Shown: positions 1 through 12,900 of the stretch, in pieces
Layout: every line of letters begins with the position of its first letter
How positions within the stretch are numbered: the first letter of the stretch is position 1
Source: Acanthopleura granulata
Taxonomy: Eukaryota > Mollusca > Polyplacophora > Chitonida > Chitonidae
NCBI GenBank assembly: GCA_016165875.1
Contig: JABBOT010000001.1
Span: 16,072,876-16,136,875 of the forward strand
DNA length: 64,000 nt
Direction of reading: 5' to 3'
Position numbers and translations under genes: made by a program
The notes under the pieces: generated by a model
What the model saw: only the letters and a program-made list of their open reading frames with translations
The model's database searches: none
Told to the model about the DNA's origin: nothing

Positions 1-1999
1 CTTTGCTACAACGCCATGGGAGGTCCCATTGAATTCTAAGGATATCCAGCCCACTTGTATTCGACGTGCTGTTTATGCAGTCAAGATCTTCACACTGTGT
101 CAGCCCATCAGGTTTTTGTTATTGCCTGTGCACAAACAAAACAAGGGGCAGCACCCAACCATCCGTAATCGAGTTGAATTCGAATCCATGGGGCTTATAT
201 GACCCGTGTTATGTACATTCAAAAGCTACAATGGTAAGGATTTGAAGGCCCGATTCATGCCGTATCCGTTAATCGGGCTTTCCATAATCTTACCTTCTGA
301 TTGATCAAATTATTTTCACAGTTACGTCCCCTTTTGCAGGGAGGTATTTATTATCCGCGATTGAGTGTGTGTTATGAACCTACCTTAAATTTGTTTCCTC
401 GGAACTAAGGGAATCTAACAAAAAAAAAAAACAAAAAAAAAACAACAAAATTTAAAGTCTCTTTTAAGTCTTTAATCCATACTCCTTTTCGACAAATGAC
501 CGAATAATTCCCCGGTCTCCTCCTTTAAAGCCAAGTACATGTATGCATGTACGGTTTGGTGGTGTGGTTTCCTCAAGACTGATTCTGGCTCCCTCCACAC
601 ACAGTCGTGTGTACTCATATGTTATGGAAATATTCGGTACATCAGTCAAATCAAACAAATAAATCAATATATGGCAATGACCAGTCCCAAAGGGCACCCC
701 ATCAGTTTACATCCCCAATGTTCAGTAGTCGGTCTTGTGTTCGTGAAGTGTTCATGCTTTGAGGCCGGTGCAGCAGTTGGCAACAGAACGCTATGGTAAA
801 GTGTAGGTGTGTGCTTATGTACAGCCCTGGAAATGTGAAATGTGCAGCCAGGTGTGAAAGGGTTTGAGTGATTAGTCACATTTCGGTGAATTTGGCTGTG
901 CCAGTTAACCCCCTCAGCACATCGGTAATCTCCATGCTGTAGTCCTTTATATACATGTATGTGCAAATTAGGTGACTCGGTCAGTAGCGATCAGGTGACG
1001 TGCAATGGATGACAAACGCGAATCTTATCGGATTTAACCCTTGCCAAGTGAAAGAGGCACTGAAATTGTCTTGAATATGTAGTATTTGGCTGAAAAATTA
1101 CATAGAAAACGCTTCTTGTTTCTAGAGACAGACAAAGTGTATGTGATGCAGAATCATTGCAGTAACATCACACTAACAGTTACAATAAAATCTCATGCAA
1201 CTGAGATACATAATTCTGATTATTATAAACTTGACACTGTCAGATCCATTGTTGGATAGGCACTAACCAATAATGTTTATTTTACTCCTAAAACATTCCT
1301 TTCAACTTTCAAGCATTGAAAGCTATTGACTGGTTCTCTTTAAGTGATTCTTCCAGATTTTGTTGTTCTTTGGTGGTTTGTGTGGAACTAGGCATTGAAA
1401 GTCGGTGATGCCATTATTGGCATGGAATACCAATATGCTGGAGGGTTGGCATAAGAATGCCGCTTACGACACCACATTCTGGTAAACCTCTACTGGCCTG
1501 TACTTTTGCTGTTATGGGTACTGTTACTGGGTCCAAATGCACATGGCGCTTTGGAATTGATCTGAATAAAAACAAATTCAAAAGTCACTAACCAGATTGA
1601 AGTGCACATGCATGTAACTACGTATCAGTGGCAGGCAGCGTTGCAGGTATAATTGTTTTGATAGTCTCGTGTATGCGGTCTGTGAAACCTTGGAGATATA
1701 ACTTTAGGCCTTTATGCCTCGAGGAAAGGGAAATGGTAGAAAACGTGCAGAACCCGGGCCTGTTTCACAAAACCCGGCGATGACGAACTTGAGTCCAAAT
1801 TGGTAATGCAAAGTAAACTCTTAAATATGCATAAAATCGATAAAACCTTGACCATGGATTCTATGCTGTATGAGTACAATGTGAGCCAAGTTTGAACATA
1901 AATCTTTGGGTATTTCGTTGTGTGAAGAAGACCAAAGTTTGGGCAGTAGTAGAAAATGTCTTTTTGAAACAGGTTCCCCGGTGACACATTTCCTCTTTT

Positions 2000-3480
2000 C
2001 AGCTACTTGACAGATGTCTCCTAGCGGTTTCTACAACGCGCTAGCGCAGCACAACGACCTATAGGAGCCTCTCAACATGCGGACGCTGTAAGTTAAGTCC
2101 ATCTCATGTTTCATTTCTTGTGGGACATGGAGAGGGCTGCCAGAAACCTATGGGTGGTCTTAGCTTTCACCGAGATCTGCTCTGACCGATTTTCTGCAGC
2201 GGTAATGCTGACCGACGCGGTACAAGTGAAATATTCTTGAAGTATACCAATCAGATAAATAAATACATAAATAAACATAACAGTCAACGAAACTGAACTT
2301 GATCTTTTCGTAAGAACATGGTGGTAACCATGAAAGAGCGGAGTTTCCGGTAAGGCACGGTATCCTGATAAGGCATAGTTTTCTTCTGGTTAGGCGCGGT
2401 ATCCTTCTGGTAAGGCACAGTTCTATTCGTCGCTCGGACAATTGAAGTCGTTACTCGAACTACGTCGAAGGTAAAGACGCTTTCGTTGAAAAGTCTTTGA
2501 CTTTATCGTGGAATGTACACTGTGAGTGGAAAAGGGTTATCTTGAAAAAAAAAAAAAAAGGCCAGGATGGGTTCCAGGCTAACGATTTAACTGTATTTCA
2601 GATTATCACGTCATTCAGAATTCATTTATAATAAGGCATAAATATAATGCTATGGGAGGGAGAGGTGATCATAGATACTGTGTATAGTGGAATAACAGAT
2701 TGCTCAATTTATCTATCTGTCTTAATCTGTATTAATGAATCCCAAGCTGATCGTAGTAGTACATAGATTGAAATCCAAAAGTGATTTGTGCAAATTAAAC
2801 TTTGGACTCCGTGACGGGAAATGAAAACAATGAAAACTGATATACACATGTATATCGATCACGAATCGTAGGTTCTCTTAGCTCTTTCAGTGGATGAATT
2901 ATATTGGGTGAGTTGGTGTACACGAGAGTTATCGATCACGATTTTATGACGTGATGGACAATATACTAATGGTCGCTCTGTATGTGTTAGCCCCGTCAAC
3001 TATATATCTACCGACCACATGAACGAATTGTGAACTCGCCTCATATACACCATCAATTTGATTATATTTGCACTTACTAAATAGTGATCAGTTCGCACAA
3101 AAAGAGTTGTCAGTATTTACATACAGATAAGCATTGATATTTATTGAGATCACATTTTATAGCCAACGCAAATATCAGCACGGTATTTTTTTTGTCTTTC
3201 CCTTTCCTGGTCGATGGTCCCATGCTGCATGCTTTTTGCATGTTTAGCAATTTTGCATGACAGGTGAGCGCCTGTGCACATGCGGGTTGGACAGAAATAA
3301 CCCTCTATACTTCAACACTGGTCGGGGAAAGCAAAGTCCAATCCGTCATTAATTATGGTGCTTTTATCCATGCAGTCCTCTAATTACACTTAAGAAGGTT
3401 ACACTCATGAAACCACATACTGGGAAAAGGAACGGCGTTTGATGTGCATGACATGCGTTAGGCAAACACTTTCACACAAA
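2000..3480 (+). repeat. Diverged direct duplication, copy A
   Basis: Blocks of this segment reappear in the same order at 4240-5830. Shared anchors include TACTTGACA...GGTTTCTACAACG (about 2005 and 4240), GGAAATGAAAACAAT (about 2817 and 5055), GTACACGAGAGTTAT (about 2917 and 5155), ATATTTGCACTTAC (about 3065 and 5450) and GTTGGAC...GAAATAACC (about 3285 and 5637). No long open frame, so this is non-coding or the remnant of a transposable element. Boundaries are approximate. Confidence 0.6.
2030..2277 (+). mobile_element. Degenerate tRNA-derived SINE
   Basis: Recognised by the family landmarks CGCGCTAGCGCAGCAC near the head, GGTAATGCTGACCG, AAGTGAAATATTCTTGA and a tail of ATAAATAAATACATAAATAAA. 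It is strongly diverged from the full copies at 4633 and 23746, so it is an old insertion. Confidence 0.6.
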
Positions 3481-4632
3481 AAAATACTAAGGCAATTGGG
3501 CCAGATCAGCGAACCCACAGCACTTGGTGTAGGTGTCCCTTGGTCATACGTTGGCAGTAAAGTAAAGTGGTTTTTGTTCTTGCTTTAGCTATGTAATATA
3601 CACCTGTACAAAAGCTCCCTCGCTCACCATTTCCTGTCGACCTTTGGCAAATTACTAACAACCTTTCTCACGTGTGACATATACATGTACCTGTATACGC
3701 CTTTTGTGGTAGAAAGCAATTAATTCTGGGTTATATAGCAATATCCATGTATAGGGTTTTGCATTTGGATACTGATTAAATTTGCATTCCTACACAATAT
3801 TCCTTATGTTTTTCCGGAACTGTTTTTAAACATGCGGACTACTCCTTGCATTTCTTACAGATTTTTGTATACTTTCTAACTTGTTTTGTGGTTGGTATGG
3901 AAGGTTGTATTAGAAATCGATTTAGTTGTTATATTGACCTGGAGCACCATTCTGCTTGATAATTTGTATAAAAATGTATTTCTTTTCTGGTAAATTTATA
4001 TAGGCCGTCCCATACATCGTATATGAAACGCTGGGAACATTATAGTTGTAATTTTACGTGCTAGGCAGTCCGTAGGCCTATATATACTATCGCCTCCGAG
4101 TTGATAGTTTCGCGCATAGGCCTCTATATTTATGTGGTTTATGAAACTAGTATGAAGGAATGGCTATATGGTCTGATGAAAAGGATATGAAGGAAAACGT
4201 CTCTAGTTCTAAGGAAACCATATTATTTCCTCTTGTCTGGTACTTGACAAATTCCTTCTAATGGTTTCTACAACGGACAACGCATCAGCTTTTGATAATG
4301 GCGGTAACCTTAGTCGAAGTTATATTGTGTGTCATCACAAATTCTGCGCATCATAAATCCAGATCTGATTGGAGCAGTTGCCCGAACTATAAGACATCGG
4401 GGTTAAAGACGTTTCAGTTGAAATAAAGTTCCTGATTTGTGAAATGTATGGTGTGAGTGAAAAGGGTAATCCTAAAAGAAGTTCTCCTTGATCTTGTCAC
4501 AGATCAACAATTTAACTTATAGAATGTCACGTTTTTACACTTATTTGATCTGGCGACATTTGTATTATTAAAACTGTCAACATCATAGAGAATTCATTTA
4601 CAATACCACCTAAACAATGCCCTTAAACACTG

Positions 4633-4887
4633 TAGGGGCTCAGTCGGTTAGCGCGCTGTCGCAGCACAATGACCCAAAGCCTACCAATGCGGTCGCTGTC
4701 AGTTCAAGACCAGCTCATGCCGGCTTCCTCTCCGGCCATACGTGGGAAGGTCTGCCAGCAACCTGCGGATGGTCGTGGGTTTCTCCCGGGCTCTGTCCGG
4801 TTTCCTCCCACCATAATGCTGGCCGCCGTTGTATAAGTGAAATATTCTTGAGTGCGGCGTAAAACACCAATCAAATAAATAAATCAA
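4633..4887 (+). mobile_element. tRNA-derived SINE, near full length
   Basis: The head has a pol III A-box-like stretch (GGCTCAGTCGGTTAGCGCGC) and a B-box-like stretch (CAGTTCAAGACCAGC). The body has GGAAGGTCTGCCAGCAACC and CCCACCATAATGCTGG. The end has AAGTGAAATATTCTTGAG and AAATAAATAAATC. Imperfect target duplications flank it: TTAAACACTG (4623-4632) and TTAAATACTG (4888-4897). Confidence 0.8.
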
Positions 4888-5206
4888 TTAAATACTGGAG
4901 AAGGGAGTTACGTGCTGTGTATGTAGAGAATGAACCTATTATTCAGTTTCTCTGTTCATTCAGCCCAAATAAAATACTGCATGCATAGATCGAAATCCAA
5001 ATGTGTATTCCTCACACACGGCCAAATTTGGATTTGTACAGATTAAGCCATGACTGGAAATGAAAACAATTTTAACTAATATACACATGCTTTCTATCTC
5101 GGATACAAGGATCTCTTAGCGCCTTTAGTGGACAATTATAGGGTGAATTATTGAGTACACGAGAGTTATACATCGCGATTGTCTATATCGGATGTCGTAC
5201 GTTGGA

Positions 5207-5336
5207 AGGTCTGCCACCAACCTGCGGATGGTCGTGGGATTTTCCCGGGCTCTTCCACCATAATGCTGACCGCCATCGTTTAAGTGAAATAATCTTGACC
5301 ACGGCGTAAATTACCAATCAAGTAAATAAATAAATA
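5207..5336 (+). mobile_element. SINE 3' fragment
   Basis: Contains only the second half of the SINE family seen at 4633: GGAAGGTCTGCCACCAACC, CCACCATAATGCTGACC, AAGTGAAATAATCTTGA and an AAATAAATAAAT tail. The tRNA-like head is missing, as in 5'-truncated retroposition products. Confidence 0.7.
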
Positions 5337-6749
5337 CGGTTGGAGATGCAGTATACCGATGATTGGTGTGAATAACCTTAAATGGACTATTCAAATAGCT
5401 GTGCACTGACCTCAAGTAGGCTACATCACCAATTTGTTCCGTCTCTGATCATATTTGCACTTACCAAAGAGTAATCAGTTCGCCACAAACATAAACAGGG
5501 TTGCCAATGTTTGCACTCATATCAGTGTTAATAACTATTGGCGGTCACATTTTGTGGTGAGTTCAAATATTTCCACATGCAGTTTTCGTTCGCTGAGGAC
5601 AGGACATTACTGAACACTTATATATGTACACGCAAGTTGGACTGGAATAACCTATACGATTGAACACCGGTGGGATAAGACAAACTTCAGCTCATCCTTA
5701 GTAATTATGTTTCTGGACAAACAGAGCTATATACAACCCCTGTGCATATTTATAAACTTATATCACATACGTATAAAGGAATATATATATGTCACGCATT
5801 AGGTCAACACTTTCATCCCCCCCCCCCAAGAAAAACAAAGAAAAAAAAAACCAAAAAAAAAAACCAAAAAACAAAACAAAACACAGAAACAGCTCATCTT
5901 GCTGAGAATTGGTTAAAACGGTCTACTGCAATGTGATATCTGTCACCCGGTCTTGCATGTGTGAACTGTATACCACGGCCACGTAATGTCTTTATGCCCC
6001 TCTCCCCCCCCCCCCCATCTCATGGTAGTAATATCTGCACTACATATCTGATTTTACGAATTCTTGCTGGCTTGTTCATTTTGTGTGTGCGTCAGATTAA
6101 GTTTATAAACCAGCACGCATGCTCAGTGCATAATTCTTGCGTATTTAATAGCACTTCCTTGAATCTCATTGGCCTCTGGTTTCCGCACAAAAGCTGTTTA
6201 AGGTGTTGTCCGATTATGATAAAATTGTGTTTGCGGTTTGACGTAGTGTAACTTCGATCAGGTCATGAGGGAAAACCAGCCTGATCTCTGTTTATGTTTT
6301 GCATATTTAATGAATTCCGGGATTCCCACTGGCAAGCAATTTGTTTCCTTGCAATATAACTGACCCGAACAGTCTATATATTTTATTATAAATTTGTTGC
6401 ACCGAAACCTTTATTTTGTGCATCCCCAGTGTTGGAATTTGGATCAGCCCGTAAATTTTGCATATACATGTATTTATAAATAGACGCCATGTTAAATCCT
6501 TGCTACCATCTGAGACTATTATTTACATAGTAGTACCAGCTACCATTAATATCAGAGGAACCCAAATATCCATAGAGCGTAAACGGATTAAATAGACGTA
6601 GCGGCCTTACAGTCTTAAAACATCTGTGTTTATGACTATAACCTGTGTAAGTGTTAAAACTTTCCGCAGATTACTTTATGCTGAAAGCCACGGGTAAATA
6701 TTAGTGAAGTTCACAGCTGGTTTTAAAACACATACGAGACTTGTTTGCC

Positions 6750-6922
6750 ATCAGATTGGCTAACGGGATTGATCACGTGACCTGGCTAGCCGAGTGCAAC
6801 TTCTCCGGAGCTATTTCCACACAAGAGAAGCCGAATGGGTTGGGTTGAGCTACAGGCAGTCAGCCAAAAGAACTACAGGACTTCCATTTCTCACGAGTCT
6901 GTTGCGGTGAAGTACCTCGGCC
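6750..6922 (+). promoter_or_regulatory. Probable PLCD promoter and 5' UTR
   Basis: An inverted CCAAT box (ATTGG, 6755-6759) lies 15 bp before a palindromic E-box core TCACGTGA (6773-6780), 140-170 bp upstream of the PLCD start codon. No TATA box is evident. An in-frame TGA at 6908-6910 shows that the coding frame does not extend further upstream. The transcription start site is not determinable from sequence. Confidence 0.45.
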
Positions 6923-6950
6923 ATGGCGTCCGTGTCACCGTTACCTGACA
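6923..6950 (+). CDS. PLCD: PLCD coding exon 1
   Basis: Encodes the nine N-terminal residues plus the first base of codon 10; the donor is A|GTAAGT. That A joins TG of exon 2 to make Met10, so a second ATG is created across the junction. Short leader exons before the PH domain are plausible for the family, but this is the least conserved and hence least certain exon. Confidence 0.75.
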
Positions 6951-9900
6951 GTAAGTACACTTTAAGTTTGCAGTTTGGTCAAGTTTTGTGACGATCGGTT
7001 TGTTAGAGACTATAAGTTTAAGTTTTAGCCTTGAACTTTTCTTGTGCGATAAGTCGGTGCAGAGCACGGTGACACGTTCAACTGGATCACAACATAGACG
7101 ACTCGAGCAGTGCCAGGGCAGGTCAACGAAACTCCGGGCAGCACAAGTGGTTTACCTCTAGCTGACGGTTGTTTGACTTCAGAAATCATGTGGGAAATCG
7201 TCGTAGTGGTGTTGTGAAACAGTTAAACCTTTAGTTTTCCAGGTTCCCCAGAAACGAATTACATTTACCCTATTTGTGAACCTACTGACGTACCAACCGT
7301 CCCGTAGCCGTTATACGGGAACAACCGACTTTCCCACAAGTCGAATCGATCGAAAATGCTTCACTTACATTCACTGCGGTAGCTACATTCATTGATTGCA
7401 TGCATGCATGTCTGTAACTGTGCATGCTCAGCTGTTCACCTAGATCTGTGTACAAAATTTTAGAAGTAAAAATAAAAGCGACTGTTCAAGTGGAGATATA
7501 AAAAATAAAAGCGACTATTCAAGTGGAGATAATTGTGTGCTTGTTATGTTGATCTATGTTTGGCATATAACAAAGAGGGCACATTTAATGATAACCAGAT
7601 TATTTGAAGTTAACTCTCAAGAAGGACACATGCATGTCAATTACCACTATGAGTTGTAACATTTGGGCTATCTTTTCAATCAATTTACAGTATCTATACT
7701 CTGAGCTCTTGCTACTGTCCTCTATAATAAATATAAATCCATTACTTTACATTGTCAAATTGCATATTTTGCATTGAAAATTTATAACTAGATAGATAAT
7801 ACATTTAAAATTGGAAGCAAGAAAAACTGTAGGCTTGTGCTTCACCTGACAGTATTATGATAGGTACGTTGTATGTAAACATTAAATACTTGCTGTCTAT
7901 AAATAATAGATAATTTAAATGTCCCTGAAAAGACAAAAAAAAACTCAAACAAAACCATTATCAAAATCAGTGAATAGTTGTTCTGGTGTAGCAGGATGTT
8001 ATTGTTGTAATTAGTGGGCATTGTGTTATTGTGTATTGAAACAATTCCATATTTGATCATTCTTAGTGCGGGTGCTCTGCTTGGTGTGACATTACGTGTG
8101 GCATAGGTTTGTAGTTTGCACATACAGGTATAACAACAATCTCAAAAAAGCAGATACTATCCTGTAGATTACAAAATGTAGCGACACTGAAGAAGAAAAA
8201 TTCATGTCAGCCTTTTTCAAAGCAGATGCATGGATGTATACTGTACTTGTGTATCTATGCACTTGAACACCTACTTGTTAGGCCTGGATAAAAAGAAAGA
8301 TTATGATGATCAGACGGGCTTTGTAGCTGAGTTAATTTTAGATGCCTCAGGTATGAATTGATCCTGACAAAGATAACAGAGCCTTCACAAAATAATGAGC
8401 GTATCGTTTTGTAAATTGAACTTTGTTGCCTTGGTAACTATTTTATCAGATTTTGCATTGATTATTTGAAGGTCAGAATTGTTGTGAATATAACTTGGTA
8501 ATTAAACTTTACCAGGAATTGTATGAAAGGATCGTGCAGTCTAATAGCCAGTCGTTTAGGGAATAATATGAACATAACTGAGTTGATGCCATCATACATT
8601 TATATTGTGACTCCTCGCATTTTAAATAAAAAATATGCTAAGGCTAATATATAAATGAACAGTATACTGGTAAAAGAGTTATTTTTTATTGCTCTGTATT
8701 TATATATATGTAATATTTCTGAGATGTTAGGGACATAGTAAAGTAGTGTTTTTAGGAAAATAATTCTCTGGTGTCATGGAAGGCCTGAAAGGGATAAATA
8801 AATAAAGTACCTGTGCCTGCATGTAAAATTGTGAAGAAAGCATGACAAGTCTTAGTACTGTTTTGCTAGATACAAGTTAAGGTTTTGTTGCCACTAAAGT
8901 TCATTTGTTTTTAGTAAAACCGTTTGTATGGGGGGTATAGTACAGGTTTAGTGGCTGTGGGACTTGTGCTTTTTTTAATGGCTGTATGGGCTGGGGGTGG
9001 GGTGTTCCTATTAAATCTATAACAGGGTAGAGTCAACAAATACCAGAGGTGGGTGGAATTAAAGCCTCAGTGTGGGAGTAGAATGGCTTAATGCCGTTGA
9101 CCTTAATAAGTGCATGTACACCATTTACCTGTAAGCCAATTCTCCCGTGTGTTAAATCTTATACCTGTGCTGAACATAAATAGTGCCAAATAGTACTGTA
9201 CGTGAATAACACTGTACCGAATGCAAAGGTGCCTGGCAAAGCATGTGGTACCTGTACTTGTGAATATTCATGAAGAGATATGTAAGCCGTGATAAGATAT
9301 TTATAACATGGTCACTTAGGGTACATGTGGCACATGTGCAGCCATGCCAAGCTTAAGAGGGTTGAAAGCCTCTACCGTCGTGCTAAAATATATACAGCAT
9401 ACCTGTTGACATCTTCTGTAAATGTTCACCTTGGCATGTGCAAATGTACAGAACATTGTGTACCTGTAAGTTAAAGGGAAAAGTACTTGTAAGAGTACAG
9501 TGTATTAAAACTCATATTATACATGTACATTGTAGGGCAGAATGAACCTGTGCATATTTTTGTTGTCAGGTTTGTCTCATTGAAGTATACCGTCTAGAAG
9601 TCAGAAAACCCAGGGTCATTCCTGGGCCCTGTCTTACCAGAGACTTTAAAAATGGTACATGTAATTGTTGCTCCCTCGCTTTGCACTCAGCACTGTGAGG
9701 TTGGAGAAAGGAAACAGAGCTGGGCAGTCCGGTGTCAGTATAATGTGACTGGGTGGGGTGTCATGTCTGGTGTCTTGGGATGTTCCATTAGCCGCAGCAC
9801 TTTGGGGGCATGTACTCACCCTGCCACAAGAAGACAGTCGTAATACTTCAACCTTTTCGCATATTTTCAAGGTGTTTATTCAAGCATATAATGAAGGCAT

Positions 9901-12900
9901 TATTCTGTGTTGTCCGATGAAATTAGACTTTTTGTGAAGCCCTGAAACTGACCAATCCAACCATTGTAGTTTTGTCTCCAAAATTAAATTAAAAATGTGC
10001 ATAAATTGCTCTCAAAGTTGCTCTTTCATATGCGAAAAGGTTGAGGAATTAGGATATACTATATGTATACATGTACATACTAAGGAATCCTTGTTGTCAT
10101 ATGACTAAAATTTTTTGAGTACATGTATGTTGTAAACACCAAGTATAGATACATACACATTTAAGGATATCAAGAGAGTAGGTGTACAAGCAGACATATG
10201 CTAAGTGTTCCACATATGTACAAGTACCAGTGCCACATTTGTACCTCTCACATATGAATGTGTGATTTGTTCTAACTTTCTTTTCTATTCTTATCCATGC
10301 AGTGTAAATCTGTCTGACCTACTTACTCATGTATTCATGCTCACATATGCTCAAGTATGCAGTCTCCTGTTAACCCAAGGTGACCTGCATTAAAGCCTAG
10401 AATGTCCTCTGAAAGATATCCTTTACTCTGGATTAAGTACTACATGAACATGTATATTGTGGGGCCTTTGAAATACATGTACATAGGTGAACGGGTTTAG
10501 AGTGTAACCTGTATGTGTTCAGGTAGATTTACAGTTATAATCATGGCTTACATGTACTCTGTGAGCCTTAACTGTATGCATTTTACTGCTAGTACTTGAC
10601 AAATTCAGGAGTGAAGAGGAGTGTAAATCTCGAGCCTTGCAGAATTTGGAATGCCTGATCTTGGCTTAATGCAACTTCGCTGTAGTAGATTTCTGAAGAA
10701 AAAAAGCTTCAACCCATTCCTCCAACTTGATTTCCAGGTGTTTACTTTTTAATATACTTGTTTCTGTGGCCAAGTTAGTGAGAATAGCATTCATGGTATT
10801 AACCATGTATAATGCATTAGAAATGCATGGATTTCTGTGACTGTGGAGTTGAACTGCTTATTTGTGTAAAAACATTAACATTGAAAACAGTGAGTAAGTT
10901 ATAAAGTTAAGTAGCAGGAATGTTATACAAACAACATGTTACTTGTAAATAGATCACTAGGGCTGACCTAGCTCAGAGCATAAACTTACATGTATGTACA
11001 TTGGCATGAAGCTTTGTCAAGAAGATTAATATATGGAAATGCACTGTGTCAGAGTTGCTTGACGACTTTTTGTTTGCATTCTTTACGGGTGCTGTTTTTA
11101 ACACCCATTTCATTCTCTGTCTATGCTTTGCTGATGTGACAGTGACATACTTGAAAGATCTAGATACACAAGTGGTGAAGGAACTTTATGTCAACCTGAT
11201 GGATATAAAATACATGCATAATGGTAGCAGGTACCTTACAGTGATGATGCTGTCTGTTGCGTCATGCTACAGAAATGAGCGTTAGTGTAATTTTGTGAAG
11301 CATAAATTCTATTTTTGTAAAACTTTTTTGTTTTGATCCTTTTACCCAATTTTATGTATTAATAAACTGAGCTGTATATTTTTTATTTTCGAAGCAGTGA
11401 TTATCCAATGTGATGAATAGAACAGACTGTTTTGTGACCAGCATCCTCATCTGCATGGCAGGCTAATTACACGCCATTTATTGCTGCAATCAATGTATAC
11501 AGTATGTTTTTAATAGAGTTGTTACTGACAGAGATATCAGCTGTAGATATATATTGTATGTATAAACCTGTGCGATACTGGCTGGTCATGTCACAGCCGT
11601 GCACCTCTAACTGTGACTGCTTTACCCTCAGGGCAGCTATGATGAGGGAAGAGGTGATGGAATCCCCTGGGGCTGTGTATGCACGTATCCCCACACCATC
11701 AACTTGATTGGCTACTCCTGGTTAAACCTCGCGCAGAACACATGCCGCAGTATGTGCTTACAATAGCCAAGACCATGGGGAACGTGATTTCTGATTGATT
11801 GGCTTATGTGTGATGATCTTTCTGATTGATAGTGCACTGTGGTTCCCCTCCCCTCTGTGGGCATACAGGGCCCCAGGCCGCAATGTTAACATGGCACAAG
11901 GCATGCAGTATCACACGGCACATGCATCATAGCATACTGATGCTGACACAGGTTATCCCTGGGATTATTTGAAAGATGCCCCTATGTCATTTCATGACAG
12001 TAATTGTACATTTTGAGCAACATGTATTTATATACTGTTGATATTTGACTTGATTCTATAGCAATAGGCTACAAGCTCAAACTCCACTTCAGCTACAGGA
12101 AACTTTGTGTTAGCTGAATTCATCACCAGCAGTTCACTGTTTAAAGTGCACTACGTATGTATCATTGTACCATATATTTGTAAACAAATTTTAAGACCCT
12201 TGTGCAGTTTGTCTTTATTTTTCAGTTGTTCCGGAATGCCTTTACTTAAGTACAGTAACACATATCCGTACATAAACCATTGTTGAAGGTTTCTTCTTAC
12301 ATGTGCTTGTGCGCTGTTCCATGCCCTGTCTACTTACAATCATTCTTCAGTATATAACATCCCACTTGTAATGTAAATTGTGCAATTTAACGGATTCTGC
12401 AGGTTCTGTTGATCTTAGAAAGGTATTTTGGAATTTGTTTTGCAGGTTTCGGCACCTAGAAATAATCTTCTATGACATTTATTTGGTCTAAAAATTCATT
12501 TTTTTGAGCGAAATTTTAGGTCAGTGTCCATAAGTACCATGAAAAGCATGTGACCATTGTCCAGATTTTCTCATTAATTTCAGTACAACAGCATATGTGT
12601 AGCCATTATTTGAGGTTGAGCCTTACTTATGTAGAGCCTTTGTTGTGAGACAATCAGCCTGCACCGTGCATGAACTGCTGTTGTTAACGACTCAAACTAG
12701 TGTCTGAACAATGCATAACGTACGTCTAGTTGTACATACAGGAGCCAGGTGTTTGTGTAGTTGTACATACAGGAGCCAGGTCTTTGTGTAGTTGTACATA
12801 CAGGAGCCAGGTCTTTGTGTAGTTGTACATACAGGAGCCAGGTCTTTGTGTAGTTGTACATACAGGAGCCAGGTCTTCGTGTAGTTGTACGTACAGGAGC

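Larger units (their letters stand above)
4240..5830 (+). repeat. Diverged direct duplication, copy B
   Basis: Partner of the 2000-3480 segment, with the same anchor blocks in the same order. It carries its own SINE insertion (4633-4887) and a SINE fragment (5207-5336) that are not at matching positions in copy A, so these SINEs probably landed after the duplication or after insertion of the two copies. Confidence 0.6.
1..6750. other. Intergenic region upstream of PLCD, no gene seen
   Basis: Only short open frames with no recognisable domain occur here. The region is AT-rich and holds homopolymer runs (A-rich 420-450, C then A-rich 5817-5880, C-run 6003-6018), SINE copies and a diverged direct duplication (listed separately). 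No exon with convincing splice sites and coding character was found on either strand. Confidence 0.6.

Noticed and set aside
4617..4862. 81-codon open frame starting MPLNTVGAQ
   Set aside because: It lies inside the SINE at 4633-4887; similar frames occur in the copies at 20766 and 47581, so it is SINE sequence, not a gene.
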